From the NCBI GenBank assembly GCA_940337035.1, contig OW679195.1:178284015-178348014 (forward strand): a stretch of 64,000 nucleotides of DNA, in the 5' to 3' direction. A program made the translations under genes and the position numbers. Below the pieces are notes generated by a model. The model ran no database searches and was not told where the DNA came from. It was given only the letters and a program-made list of their open reading frames with translations. This document shows, in pieces, positions 24,340-35,623 of the stretch. Each line of letters opens with the position of its first letter. The first letter of the stretch is position 1. Source of the stretch: Agriotes lineatus (Eukaryota; Arthropoda; Insecta; Coleoptera; Elateridae).

Positions 24340-24680
24340 GTTTCTCTCTGTTCTTGAATCGGTGCATCTTCATAGCGACGCCTGCGGCGGTGTGCTCGGA
24401 TGGAAGTGTCGCGGGTGCAACGACTAGCACAGAATTCGGCCGAAAAAATCCTGGCCGATCTGCCATCGCCCGGGTTCGATGACTGTGTGTAAAAATTACG
24501 GCCCATTTAAATTAAATACTTTGTTAGTGACAGTAAATATAAGTTTAACGGGAGCCTGGAAATGGGGCCCGAAATTACAGCGCGCTGCAATAAAGTTTAT
24601 ATTGGGCCGATGTAATGATCCAGCGCCAAGGGGGATAGATTAAATTATTTGCATTTTACAACTCCAAGCCTCAGAATTTT
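24340..24680. promoter_or_regulatory. CpG-rich island, possible regulatory element
   Basis: A ~340-bp patch with frequent CG and words such as gcgacgcctgcggcggtg, followed by homeodomain-type words (aaattaaat, taatgatcc, tttata) around 24,520-24,660. No splice-delimited frame was found. The mix of CpG-rich DNA and TAAT-type sites is typical of insect developmental enhancers, but conservation is untested. Confidence 0.3.
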
Positions 24681-24940
24681 TACAATAACACTAAAATTTC
24701 CGTCGTTAAGCTTCAAGACAAACTACTTTAAAAATACGGTAAAGATAGCGTTCACACCGTTAAACATATTTTACTTTTCTCTTTTTATTGATACATGGGT
24801 TGATGGGTCAATTTTCTAAACTAACTTAGTTTTGGGCAAAAATAGAGAGCTGCATTGTATAATGCAGTTGTGCTACCGAAAAATGTGTAATACTATCATT
24901 CAAACTAGCAAGTAGTGAAGTTAGGACACACGCTTCTGGG

Positions 24941-25027
24941 TCACTTCCGGTGGGTCTGAACTCGGCTAAGTTTTGAACAAGTCTGTGGTTATGGATTTAG
25001 CCGGGTTCAGTACCATCCCAAGTGATC
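24941..25027. repeat. Imperfect foldback hairpin
   Basis: Left-arm words gtcacttccggtgggtctga and actcggctaag are matched in inverted form by ttagccgggttcagtacc and catcccaagtgatc. Pairing is interrupted by several mismatches. No TSD was seen. Confidence 0.5.
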
Positions 25028-25029
25028 TA

Positions 25030-26780
25030 AAACGACCTAGTCTTACTACTCTAATTGAGGTGTAATTCGATGATAAAAAGATGCAGTATTTTCAGTTTTA
25101 TTGTTGCATGTAGAAAGCTTCTACCTACAATGTTCCTTTGTCAATAATGCAAGCATGACTTGAACCGTTGTTACGATGACATAAAACTCAATCACTATTT
25201 ATTATATAAAAAGAAACAAAATTGATTTATTGCCCCTTATAGGCGGGCTTATTGTCAGTTTAGCGTTTCCTATACAAAATTTAACAAACTTGGCTTCAGA
25301 TCGATGAATTCAAGTTTCGAGCCAGGCTTTTCTACAATACGTTTGGGAAATTACCGTCTCATCCCTCTAAACCATTTCAATATTACCAATATTTCAAATA
25401 AAAACTTCACCTTCAACAATTAAAAAGGACACATTCCTACACAATCACACCTGAAAGCAATTGTTTCATAGAGGGCTTCTACTGGTGGATGATGGGCCGT
25501 CGCTGTGACAAACGGCACCAATTATAGCAAATCCACACTCGTACAAAGCGAACTGGCAGCTACGATTACAGAAGAGCACTACCAGCAGAGAAGACAGAAA
25601 AACAACTCCGGAAATTTAAATGGCCCTAACAAGGAAAATTAGTTTGTGTACGAGCACAAACTAAAAACGCAACTAGTGCGGCTATTACCTCTTGCACGAA
25701 GACTACAAAATACGATAATTATAGTACGTTCTACATTAGCTAATTTCCATGTTTCTCGAGCTGCATTTGTATAGGACCAAATTCTGACGTCGCTGCCGCT
25801 ACCGACACGAAATTGAATTATGGAATAGTTTTAATGTAAATTTTATTTCTAGAATGACTTGTGGAATCTAGTAAATATTTTGTTGAGTTTTACAATAAGA
25901 TATACAGCAGTGGCGGCTCGCTCTAAGGAACCAAGGAGACATGGCTCTACATACCATAACAAACCAGTCATTCAATAATGTTTTTTATTCTGTAAGAAAC
26001 ATTTTGTTGTACTACATTTCATCATTCTCCACATTTCAACACTTACACAAAGCACGAGTAATTTTTATTTCGTGAATGTGAACTGGGCGATAAACGCTGC
26101 TTGCTTCCACGGACGCAAATTATTGACTGCAGCAGATGAAGAGCGGCAAGAAGTAGGTCAACAGATAAGGATATTGTAAGATTCAATGGGAGCCACAGCC
26201 ATAACGTCGAAAGCGCAAGCCTCGAGCAGCCTGAGCCTGGCCTGACCTGACCTGACCTGACCCCTGCAATAACGCCCGCGTATGGAGTTTCTGATGAAAA
26301 TTTTGGCACGTATGCTCACTTTGTGGAGTTCAGATGAAGAAATGCCGCGCATCCGGAATATATGAAGGCGGCCGTATGTACAATTCCGAAAGAAGAAACA
26401 TTGCGCGTTGAAATTTTCGCAAAATAATTAGGGGATAATTTATTTTATTATACTAATAATTTGCTGGTCAATTGCCAAATTGTCGCCATCTTTAAATAAT
26501 ATTTACTATTAACCTGTAAAGTTTGGTAAATTGTTGCACGGATGCTAAACAGTCCATATAACAAATATTTAAATTTCGGGATATCTTTGTCGCAGAACAC
26601 TTCGCTCACTTCCGAAATTCAGATTCATAACCGAGAACAACGTAGGGCTCATATGAAAAAAGGTAATTCCTCTAGTTTCTTAGCTAGCATCTGAATTCTG
26701 AACACGCAATTTATAATGCGCCCCATACCACACACACATGAAAACATGTAATTCCCCTAGTTCCCTAGCATTTAATTACA
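25030..26780. other. Unassigned DNA with a small CTGAC repeat
   Basis: A short tandem run of ctgac (four to five copies, about 26,236-26,262) is present. The phrase cagtggcggctcgctc near 25,910 resembles some hAT-type ends but has no partner. Nothing else was recognised. Confidence 0.35.
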
Positions 26781-26784
26781 TAAT

Positions 26785-26968
26785 AATTAGTAACATGTCC
26801 GCTTAAAAGAGGGAAATATATAAAAATTTCCAGAATTTTCCTGTCCGCGTCCTGTTAACATAGAGTCCGCTTATTGGAGATGCCCTTGCATTTAAACTAC
26901 ATTGGTTCCTGACGGTGCCCAGAAAAATGTCCGCTTAATAGAGTGTCCGTTATGAGAGATTTCACTGT
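26785..26968. mobile_element. Terminal fragment of a pogo/Tigger-like transposon
   Basis: Read on the minus strand from 26,968, the sequence begins cagtgaaatctctcataacg, then gacactctattaagcggaca. The pattern CAGTnnAnnCTCnnTATAACGGAC is characteristic of pogo/Tigger-type TIRs, and the end abuts TA. Further repeats of the word gtccgctta occur inside. The opposite terminus was not found, so this is a one-ended relic. It lies about 16 bp before the start of the 20-bp-unit array. Confidence 0.5.
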
Positions 26969-26984
26969 ATACGCTTCAATTTCA

Positions 26985-27330
26985 TCTTATGTAGTTGTCG
27001 CCTAAATGTCTCGTAAATATATTGCTTCATTATCACTGCACATAAATTTTTCTCACTGCGTATAATTCGCTTTCAAAGCATATGAATTTTACTTACTACG
27101 CATAACTCGCTCTCATTGCGTATATACGATTCTCGCTATGTATAAATTGTCATAGGGCATAAATTATATTCCACTGGATAAATGATCCTCGCTGTCCAAA
27201 AACAACTCTCCGAACATATAAATTATTCTAACTGGCCATAATTTCTACTCTCTATGTATAAAACTGCTCTTGATGCAGATAAATCGTCGCGACCATTAAA
27301 AATGTGTCAAGTTCCTCAAATAATTTCCCA
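26985..27330 (-). repeat. ~20-bp-unit array, reverse-orientation part
   Basis: The units read as reverse complements of the main array: tctcactgcgtataattcgc, tctcattgcgtata and ctcgctatgtataaatt correspond to taatttatacgcagtgaga on the minus strand. Roughly fifteen degenerate units are visible. The transition to the forward array lies in about 27,330-27,640, where the unit is hard to recognise. Confidence 0.75.
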
Positions 27331-27639
27331 CTCTATATAAATACACAATACTGCCACTACTTTTAAATTAATTCCTCTCAATGAGTTAGCCAACAACGTC
27401 TCAATTAGTACAAAGCTGACCTTGTATAGTTATATTGGTTATACATGTCTGGTTAATGTTAGTTGATCCAACGCACTGCAACGTGTCTAATATAGAAATA
27501 TATTAATTTCTTTAGATTCCGCTACTACTTACTACGAGACCTATATTTATTACATATTATATTCATCTTTGCCTGCAAAACAATTTAAGCAGCAAGTGTA
27601 AGTTAGCTCTAGAGCTATTGGCGATTATTTATACACAGA

Positions 27640-30030
27640 GAAATTTATACGAAATGGCACGCAGCTGGCAAAGTTATGTAAGTGGTAAAAAAATTATAGT
27701 AGATATTTATACCAAGTGAGCTGAGAAATATATTTAGTTGTACGTGTAATTTATATGCAGTGAAAATAATTTACACGCATTAAGAACTGTACGTAGCAGA
27801 CAAGATCATTTCTAGTTGTGGCCATAATTTATAAATAGCGAGATTGATGCGTGATTTATGCAGACTGGGAATACATACATAATTTACATGCAATGAGAAG
27901 AATTTATACGAACAATTTATATAATGTAAATAGTGGCAGTGATTTATACCAAGTGAGATTAATTTACATGCGGTGGAAATAATTTATATGCGGCACGAAT
28001 TATTTATACCGTCGGTAGTGAACAAATTGTGTATGTAGTGAGAGTAATTTATATGCAACGAGAATAATTTAAAAGATGGCAAATAGTATTAGTGGTGATA
28101 GGAATTTAGACGTAGTACGAATAATTTATACATAGTAAGAATTATTTACGCAGCGAGAGGTCATACGTAATGAGAATAAATTATACGCAGTGAGAATAAT
28201 TTAAATCTATTTTGAATGATTTATACGCAATGAGATTAATTTAACACACGTACAATAACTTATATACAGTGTAAATAGATAATATGGACAGTTTATACAT
28301 AGTGGTAATAATTTATACCCAAAGAAAATAATGTGTAAATAATTTCCATACAATTGGAATAGTTTATATTGTTACGACAATAACTTATACTGAAGGAGAA
28401 TCATATATGTGTAATGTAAATAATTTCTAACCAATATAGATAATTTTAACATAATGACAATAATTTATACGCACAGATAATAATTTATATGCAGTGTGAA
28501 TAATGTATATGCAATACGGGTAATTTATACACAACGGCAATCACTTACATGCAGTGTGAAAAATGTATACTAATATGGATATGCACGGACAATACGTCAT
28601 ACGCAAGGATAATAATGTGTATGCAGTGTGAATGCCTTATTGGCAATATACATAATTTATACACAACGGCAGTGAGTATAACAATTTAGGTGTGGCAAGA
28701 TTTTTTTTATACTTTGACTAGTGAATAAATTTTATATGTAAGTAATAGGTAGTAATTTAACCGCAGTGAAAATCATTTATACGAGTAGTCATTACACGAA
28801 GCTGTATGACAAATATATTTAGGGGTTAAGAGTAATTTAGACATAAAAAAAGAATTTGTACGTAGTGAGAATAATGTACACAGCGAAAGTCAAACGTAAT
28901 GAAAATATATTATACGCAGATAATAGTGCAAATGCTTTATATGCAATGAGAGCGATTTATATATCACCAGACTAGTAACTACTCCTATACGTAGTGAAAA
29001 TAATTTATGCGCAAGGAGAATAATTTACATGCAGTGTGAATAACTTACAGGCAATTTATACATGTCGACATCTAACGAAGCCTGCTGACAAATATCTTTT
29101 GTAGTGAAAACAATTTAGACAAAGTAAAAAAATGTACATAGTGAGAATAACTTACGCAGCGAGAAGTCATACATAATGAGAATAAATTATATGCTGAGTA
29201 TAATATAGATCTAGTGGGAACGATTTATACGCAATGAGAGTAATTTATAACTAATGAAAATAACTACTCCACTACATAAAGAAATGGTTTATAAATATAT
29301 TTAGGGGTTAAGAGTAATTTAGACGTAAAAAAAGAATTTGTACGTAGTGAGAATAATGTACACAGCAAAAGTCAAACGTAATGAAAATATATTATACGCA
29401 GAGAATAGTGCAAATGCTTTATATGCAATGAGAGCGATTTATATATCACCAGGCTAGTAACTACTCCTATACGTAGTGAAAATAATTTATGCACAAGGAG
29501 AATAATTTACATGCAGTGTGAATAACTTACAGGCAATTTATACGAGTCAACATCTAACGAAGCTTGCTGACAAATATCTTTAGTAGTGCAAACAATTTAG
29601 ACAAAGTAAAAAAATGTAGATAGTGAGAATAACTTACGCAGCGAGAAGTCATACGTAATGCGAATAAATTATATGCTGAGTATAATATAGATCTAGTGGG
29701 AACGATTTATACGCAATGAGTGTAATTTATACCTAATGAAAATAACTACTCCACTACATAAAGAAATGGTTTATACCTAAGCACAATAATGTAAATGCAG
29801 TGGCAATATGGCAGACAATATGGATAATTTACATACAATGACAATAATTTATACCCAAAATAGTGTGTAAATACTCGTAATTTATACACGGCTATAATTT
29901 ATACACAATGGCAATAATTTATGCACAAGTTTAATAATTAATAATATATATGCAGTGCAAATAACTTATAGACAATATGGATAATTTATACATAATGGCA
30001 ATAATTTTTACACAGTGTGAAAAGGTCATA
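27640..30030 (+). repeat. ~20-bp-unit tandem array, forward part
   Basis: The stretch is made of variants of a 20-21-bp unit close to taatttatacgcagtgagaa, for example attatacgcagtgagaataa near 28,180. Roughly 110-120 diverged copies are packed here. Some units vary in length and some carry gacaatat or acaacggcaat variants. There is no coding potential. The array ends sharply near 30,030. Confidence 0.85.
28811..29774 (+). repeat. Duplicated 482-bp higher-order block in the array
   Basis: Two successive blocks (28,811-29,292 and 29,293-29,774) are nearly identical. For example aaatatatttaggggttaag starts at 28,811 and 29,293, and gaaatggttta occurs at 29,281 and 29,763, always 482 bp apart. 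Similarity between blocks is much higher than between single 20-bp units, so this is a recent segmental duplication inside an old array. Confidence 0.9.
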
Positions 30031-30039
30031 GGCACGTTT

Positions 30040-30300
30040 TAAGATATTTTCCAGAGTTTTATTGAATTTTCTTTTAATCGGTATTGCTTATTTTACTGTT
30101 TAACACTCTTGTGTTATACTTCATAACATAATGCGCATAAGATGTTACCTACCATCCAATATTTACATTGTTTTACAACACACGGAATTTTGTTATTTGG
30201 CCTTACTGTTGGTTCTACTGACAATTTAACAACATTTATTTGTCAATACATACTTCCCCATCTGCATTGAAAAACAGTTGAAGAACGCGCAAGACGGACG
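30040..30300. other. AT-rich spacer
   Basis: No recognised feature lies between the end of the array and the possible exon at 30,302. Confidence 0.4.
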
Positions 30301-30301
30301 T

Positions 30302-30556
30302 CTACGGTACAGGATACCATGGTCCAATTGTATGTGTATATTGGAAAAATGTAACAGATTTCTTAATACGCTCCTGTAGCGTCTGCCCCTTCGGCCACCT
30401 GACGTATATTATTACAGCTGGCCAGTCGCATTCATTCAAGTGTTCCGTCTCGACAAAGCAGGCTGCGTCCTTGTGCTGAGTTATCTGACGCAGCTGGCCC
30501 TGGTTCGCTGCATATCCACGCTCATTGTTGGCACAGCACACTTGGACGGGCAGACC
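30302..30556 (-). CDS. Possible isolated exon, unknown product
   Basis: On the minus strand an acceptor-like ctcatgcatctttcag (ending near 30,556) precedes an open frame starting LPVQVCCANNERGYAANQ, continuing with QITQHKDAACFVE, CDWPAVIIYVRWPKG and ending in a stop near 30,302. Codons are G/C-ending more often than in the surrounding AT-rich DNA (ctg ccc gtc, gtg tgc, gcc aac), and the segment has four Cys and two Trp. A donor-like CAG|GTGGCC lies within it near 30,413. Alternatively the frame continues to the stop and would be a terminal exon. I do not recognise the protein. It could be a genuine exon, a retrocopy fragment or chance in a GC-richer patch. Confidence 0.35.
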   Translation of the reverse strand, partial: GLPVQVCCANNERGYAANQGQLRQITQHKDAACFVETEHLNECDWPAVIIYVRWPKGQTLQERIKKSVTFFQYTHTIGPWYPVP

Positions 30557-30569
30557 TGAAAGATGCATG

Positions 30570-31030
30570 AGAAGTGCGATGCAGTCTCTATGCAGCCTCC
30601 AGACAAAGGCCGGTCAACCGCGTTTTCAAGTTTTATTTACAGTCGCCATATGAGAATGGTTCGAGTTGCGGTTGCCTCAAAAGTTGATTGGAAACTATTT
30701 TTTCCATTATTGAATTGTTACTACAAATTATAGGGAAAACTGATTTAACATATAAAATTCTAACAGAGAGTAGGAATATTGTGTTAGGAGTGGCCATCAA
30801 TGTGAGAGCAAACACTTGAATTGCAGTTTCAAGTTTACTATAAGACCTTAGGAATTCGTCGACAACGGAAGGCCATAAACATGTTTTACCTGTTCATCAA
30901 AGGTAGCAAATGATAAAAAAACTTTTGAGACGTGTGCCTGCACGAAACTTCAAGAATATCCCTCCAAAATATTGGTATAGGTTTGAATATGAAGTAAATT
31001 AATAAATTAAATGAATCAAAATATTTTTAT
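30570..31030. other. Unassigned DNA
   Basis: No identifiable feature was seen. Confidence 0.35.
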
Positions 31031-31044
31031 GTTCTACCTTATTT

Positions 31045-31400
31045 CACGATAAAGTAGATTTCGTGAGTGACAGTTGTGACATTTTATAGTGGAACTATCA
31101 CTTATTATTCCAACAAAATATCTCAACTTCTCAGGTAAATATTTCTGGTTTACTTTTAGATGTAACCCGTTAGCTTATTAATATTGCTTTTCAGAAGGAT
31201 TTGGATCTGGTTTTTCAACTTATATAAATGTTCTGACTTTTGACGATCAACTCTGTTGCTCGCTGGAGATCTGGAGGCAACTACGGCGCCTTCAATAAAT
31301 CCACTGCAATCTTCCAATCACCTCTATACTAAGATATCTCTGACGCTGCTTGCTCTCCCACGTTCAGTGAATAATAATACAAAAATATCATAATAGAACT
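31045..31400. repeat. Dispersed repeat with intron-like segment, copy 1
   Basis: This segment aligns with 55,270-55,605. Shared phrases include aaagtagatttcg(t/g)gagtgacagttgt, caacttctcaggtaaata, ttattaatattgcttt and acttatataaatgttctgac. At 31,135-31,194 it contains a 60-bp stretch that begins GTAAAT, carries a branch-point-like ttattaat and ends in a pyrimidine-rich gcttttcag. The same layout is kept in the other copy (52 bp). No continuous ORF with a known motif was found on either side. Confidence 0.75.
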
Positions 31401-31549
31401 TCAACTAACTTTCATTATTTATTCTTACATACACAAACACTACATCTTTCTGTTTAAGACTTTAGCAAATTAATTTGAGGAGCGTTTATAAAACTCACCA
31501 TTTTACAAGTACAAACAAATTTGCTAAGTAATGGGCCTAGTTACAGTCA

Positions 31550-31605
31550 TTTCATATAGTCGATTAGATTTATTTTATTTCATATAGTCTATTAGGTTTA
31601 TTTTG
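31550..31605. repeat. 28-bp direct repeat, two copies
   Basis: The phrase tttcatatagtc followed by attag and tttattttatt occurs at 31,550 and 31,578. Confidence 0.7.
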
Positions 31606-32415
31606 ATGTTTCGGTCTCTTATTGCATTTTGACACTATTTGCAAATTAACATAATTAGATTATTTTATTAGTTTTAAGGCCTCAAATCCCAGATCTATAT
31701 CTTCTTTCTTGTTCTTAAATAGGTTATCTCTTCAATTTTCACATAAGACTTCTTTAATTGCACTACCGCTTCAATCTTCTTGTTTCTGGCGGCCACCCTG
31801 CATATCTGACTTCCTCCAAGTGATTATTAAATCCCCTACATTTGATAAAATCCTATTCTACAGCTTGCTATAGTCTCACTTTCACAGTTATCGTAAGCAT
31901 TATTAAATCTGTTTGTTTTTACAGGTTGTACAGCCACTATTCAATTCTTTGGTGCTTCGTCAAGCTACCCATCAATATTACGAGAACGAACAGAAAATAA
32001 AGTTGCTAAATCGTCACTCTGTGATGAAGATTTAATAAAAAATATCTGTAATTCGATTCCCACTCTGAATTAAGTCTCTCAACGTTAGTTTATTGGTATT
32101 AAGTTATTAAACAAAATAATATAACGTGTATGCAAGTGTAGTACGTATTTTCTGAAATAACAATTATAAAAATGGAAACCATTAGGTACATATACTATCT
32201 GTTCGGCAAACGATATCATCAGCTGCCGAAATATTTGCATTAGTCGATGCTATAGTAATTTTTTAAATACACATATTAGAAGATTTAAGAACTATGCCCA
32301 ATTCGCCATACAGGAAAGCTAATCTCTCAAAACACATTTCCAGAGCTTCCAAAAACAAAGCTGTCAAACTCGAACCCAGAATGCGATGTTGACGCAAAAT
32401 ACACAAACTTTTAAT
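31606..32415. other. AT-rich DNA, nothing recognised
   Basis: No coding, RNA or transposon signals were found. Confidence 0.4.
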
Positions 32416-32419
32416 AGAA

Positions 32420-32850
32420 ACCAAAAAGTTGGCTAGACGAAGTCAGGTATTTTCGGCTAAGAACAATAAATCGGCCTTAAAAATAGCCGGAAACCGAAAG
32501 GTAACGCCAGCGCCGCCTTCTGAATCGCAACAATGCACACAACCCACGCGGCAAATTTTCTATTTACAGAACGGGGATTCTGTACAGTTTTTATCGGCAG
32601 TGGAGCCCAAGCCTCCAAGTGGATTCCGCAATTAAAACGCAACTAATCAACTCAACAACAAAACAAAAGCACGTGAACTATGGCGCAATTCAATGCACTG
32701 AAATTGGAAAAATGCGGACAAGCACCGGCAATAATTGATAGATATCGATGGGGCTGGATTCTAATTTTAATTTTGCCAATCCGGGCTTGCAATGTTTTTC
32801 GTTAATGATTTTGATTGTGAGTAACGTTATGAGCTTCTTTAACCCAATGC
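32420..32850. promoter_or_regulatory. GC-balanced island, possible regulatory element
   Basis: Composition is raised relative to the flanks, with CpG and words such as aacgccagcgccgcc, followed by cacgtg (E-box) near 32,671 and homeodomain-type taattttaattt and gttaatgattttgatt. Open frames on both strands have no protein motif. Confidence 0.25.
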
Positions 32851-33399
32851 ATGCTGCTATATGAATAGTTCAATTTTGTATGGTGGGTGTATAGATACAA
32901 TATAATTCTAGATATGTAGTAGAACCAAACATGCCATTTGTAGCGCCTATACTGGTTTTGGACCTAACTACCGTTGAGCGATTTGCGCATGTCTTATTTA
33001 GCGGTAGTACGTAACATGATGTGAAGGTCCAGGCCCAGTTTTAGGATTAGTGCACGTGTGGACCATAAGTGCGTGAACTCTACGAACGTTGCCCATTAGC
33101 AGTATAAAGCAGCTTTCTTTGCTCAACTACAACCCTTCAGAACAACGTGTAGAACCAACTGTAGGCTAGACTATCCGTGTATCGTCTGAATGTAGCTGAA
33201 TTTAGAACAAACACAACCAAATAATAACACTGATTAAAGCGTAAGTGTGCCGTGTCGCACTGTGCATGACATTCACTGTGAAAATGAAAACATAATTGAA
33301 AATTCGTGTAGCCAGGTACTTTCATGGCCAGAGAGAAATTTGAAAAATAATAAAAGGACTTTGTTTACTTTTTAAATATCTTGGATACTACAACTTTTT

Positions 33400-33900
33400 T
33401 GAGAAAAAGGAGCATTCGCTGCCAGTGACCTGACATGCTTTTGTACCGCCTAAATGAAGGTGCAGCAAAAGCGCACGTTCAGCTACCTGCTGGAAATTCG
33501 CGAAACCTCCATTTTTCGCTTGATGTCTCAAAGGCTCCTGCAGAGTAATTTCCGTTACATTTTGGTGCATAAACAAAGGGCGAAGCCGCGGCTTCCGCTC
33601 CCGAACTTCGGTTCGCGATACCCTGTGCTTATTGGCGTTTCTTATGTTTCAATAATAAGCTGGTGCTGCCAAGGTGCAAGACGTTATTTATTATTGTGGG
33701 CTATCGTGAATTATTATCTGCCGCGATATTATTTATTAATTCTTGCGAGATGTAGGAGTGTGCTGGGGCTAATTTGCATGCTAGTTTTTGCGGCACTAAT
33801 GCACGCCCTTTCCACTTTAATCGTTTTAATAGTGTCGATATACTTGCAATTGCTTTCGTAATACTAACACCAGCCGATGGGTTTGGCGATGAAAGTTTTC
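33400..33900. promoter_or_regulatory. GC-balanced island, possible regulatory element
   Basis: The patch is open in one plus-strand frame (33,454-33,861, 135 codons) and in overlapping minus-strand frames. The predicted peptide lacks any domain, has an implausible mix of basic and hydrophobic runs, and no splice context. A conserved non-coding element is more likely. Words of note are gccgcggcttccgctccc and the repeated motif ttattta/ttattaatt. Confidence 0.25.
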
Positions 33901-34299
33901 TGTACCTTAATTTTAACTTGAGGTAAAAGAACCCAATTATGTCATACAAAATTGCTTTGATAATCTCAGTATATAATCAGTAAAATATACATAGTTTTTC
34001 ATTATCCCAAAAAGAAAATCAGAAACCACAGAAGTGCTGCAGTTTTATGAGTTTGTTTTTCCTACCAGTTTTCACTTGATTTACTATTTTATTTAACTTA
34101 TCATTTTCGACTTATTACGGTACACAGTTATATTTTTAAAATGAAACCATAGAAGCTATGATACTATTAAATGGTTTATTTCTTTTTAAAAAGTATTGTC
34201 GTTGGAAACAGTTGCAACTCATCAAATTAATGGCAATCGTAGCTTCTTCCACTCATTTAAACCAGAGAAGCTTCTTCACATTGTTCCTTTTACGCGTAA

Positions 34300-35623
34300 G
34301 GGCGCTATTGAAAAAATATCGGAATTCTTAATATCGGAAAAATATCGATACACCGATCCATGGAACACAGTAATGTATCGAATATATAGACTATACTGAT
34401 CCATAAATCATTGAAGTATCGACTATTCAAATAAATCTTGAGAATGGAGAATGTGTCATAATATATTGAATAGTTTGATTATATCGATTAAAACGCTACA
34501 TCAACACATCACAGTATGGAATACGTCAAAGTATCAAATAGATAAGACTATACTGATAAATCGATTATGAAACGAGGGACTACATCCAATAGTATTTCGA
34601 AATATAGTGGAACCAATGGAATATCTGGATTATACCGCTTAAATCGATATATCAAAACATCTCTTTATCGAATATATCGATATATGTATTGCAGTGATAT
34701 CGCCGGGATATAAAAAAATTCAAGTATCGAATATTGTCACATCAATTATGGATTAATAAATCGGTAGGTGAAATGAGAAATGTGTAAATATATTTAGTAT
34801 GATGATTATATCGATATATGTATTAGATATATGTATATCAATCACATCGATATATCGATTAGAGCGATTTCACTGACATATCCAATTTATCAAAGTATAG
34901 GAAAATGGGAAATACGCCGAAATATATCAAACATATCGATTATATCAATACATGGAACATATATCGATTTATCGATGTTCAATACAGTCAACATATAGAA
35001 TATTTTCAATACATCGATTAAATCGATATATCAACATCAAGCTCACAGTGCGGATAGTATTGATTTATCGGCTACAGTGATATCACCGACATATTGAATA
35101 CACATCAAAATATGGAAGATGCAGACTATATTTATACAATTATAGAAGTATCGACTATATTGAACAATTCTCTATGGTGAAATGGTGAATATGTATATCG
35201 AAATATATTGAATATATTGTTTATATGGATGTATCAAATACATATCGACGTATCAACATAGTAAATATATTGAATATTTCGAATACTTTGATTACACCGA
35301 TACATTAATACATAACTGTATCAAATATGTATCGATATATCATAGATATCAAATCCCGAATATGTAGACTAAACAGAATAAATCGATACGGTAAAATAGG
35401 TAATAGTCGAAATATATAGAATATATCGATATATGAAATATTTATTCACGTATCGATAGTGGATCGACTATATCAAATAAATTTAATATGGCTGATGAAA
35501 TAGGGAATATGTCGAATGTTGTACTTAATACATCGATTATATCAGTATATAAAGTACCTATAGATATATATAGACGTATCATAACTATAAATAGTGAGAC
35601 GTCGATTATCGAAGTATTCGTTA
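34300..35623. repeat. ATCGA-rich tandem array, left part
   Basis: The DNA is dominated by atatcga, tatcgatatatcga and related words. A longer unit of about 270 bp is suggested by recurring markers of the form gtgaaatgggaaatatgtcg followed by aaatatatcgaatatatcg, seen near 34,442, 34,768, 34,900, 35,177, 35,391 and 35,490, and again near 36,840 and 37,110 beyond Helitron 2. Some intervals are shortened by deletions. The array is degenerate and non-coding. Confidence 0.8.

Noticed and set aside
25905..25930. cagtggcggctcg, similar to some hAT ends
   Set aside because: No inverted partner or 8-bp duplication was found in the vicinity.
26985..30030. CRISPR array
   Set aside because: Units are contiguous and degenerate with no unique spacers; the window is eukaryotic in character.
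33454..33861. 135-codon plus-strand ORF
   Set aside because: Overlaps open minus-strand frames, lacks a domain and shows implausible residue mix; more likely a non-coding island.
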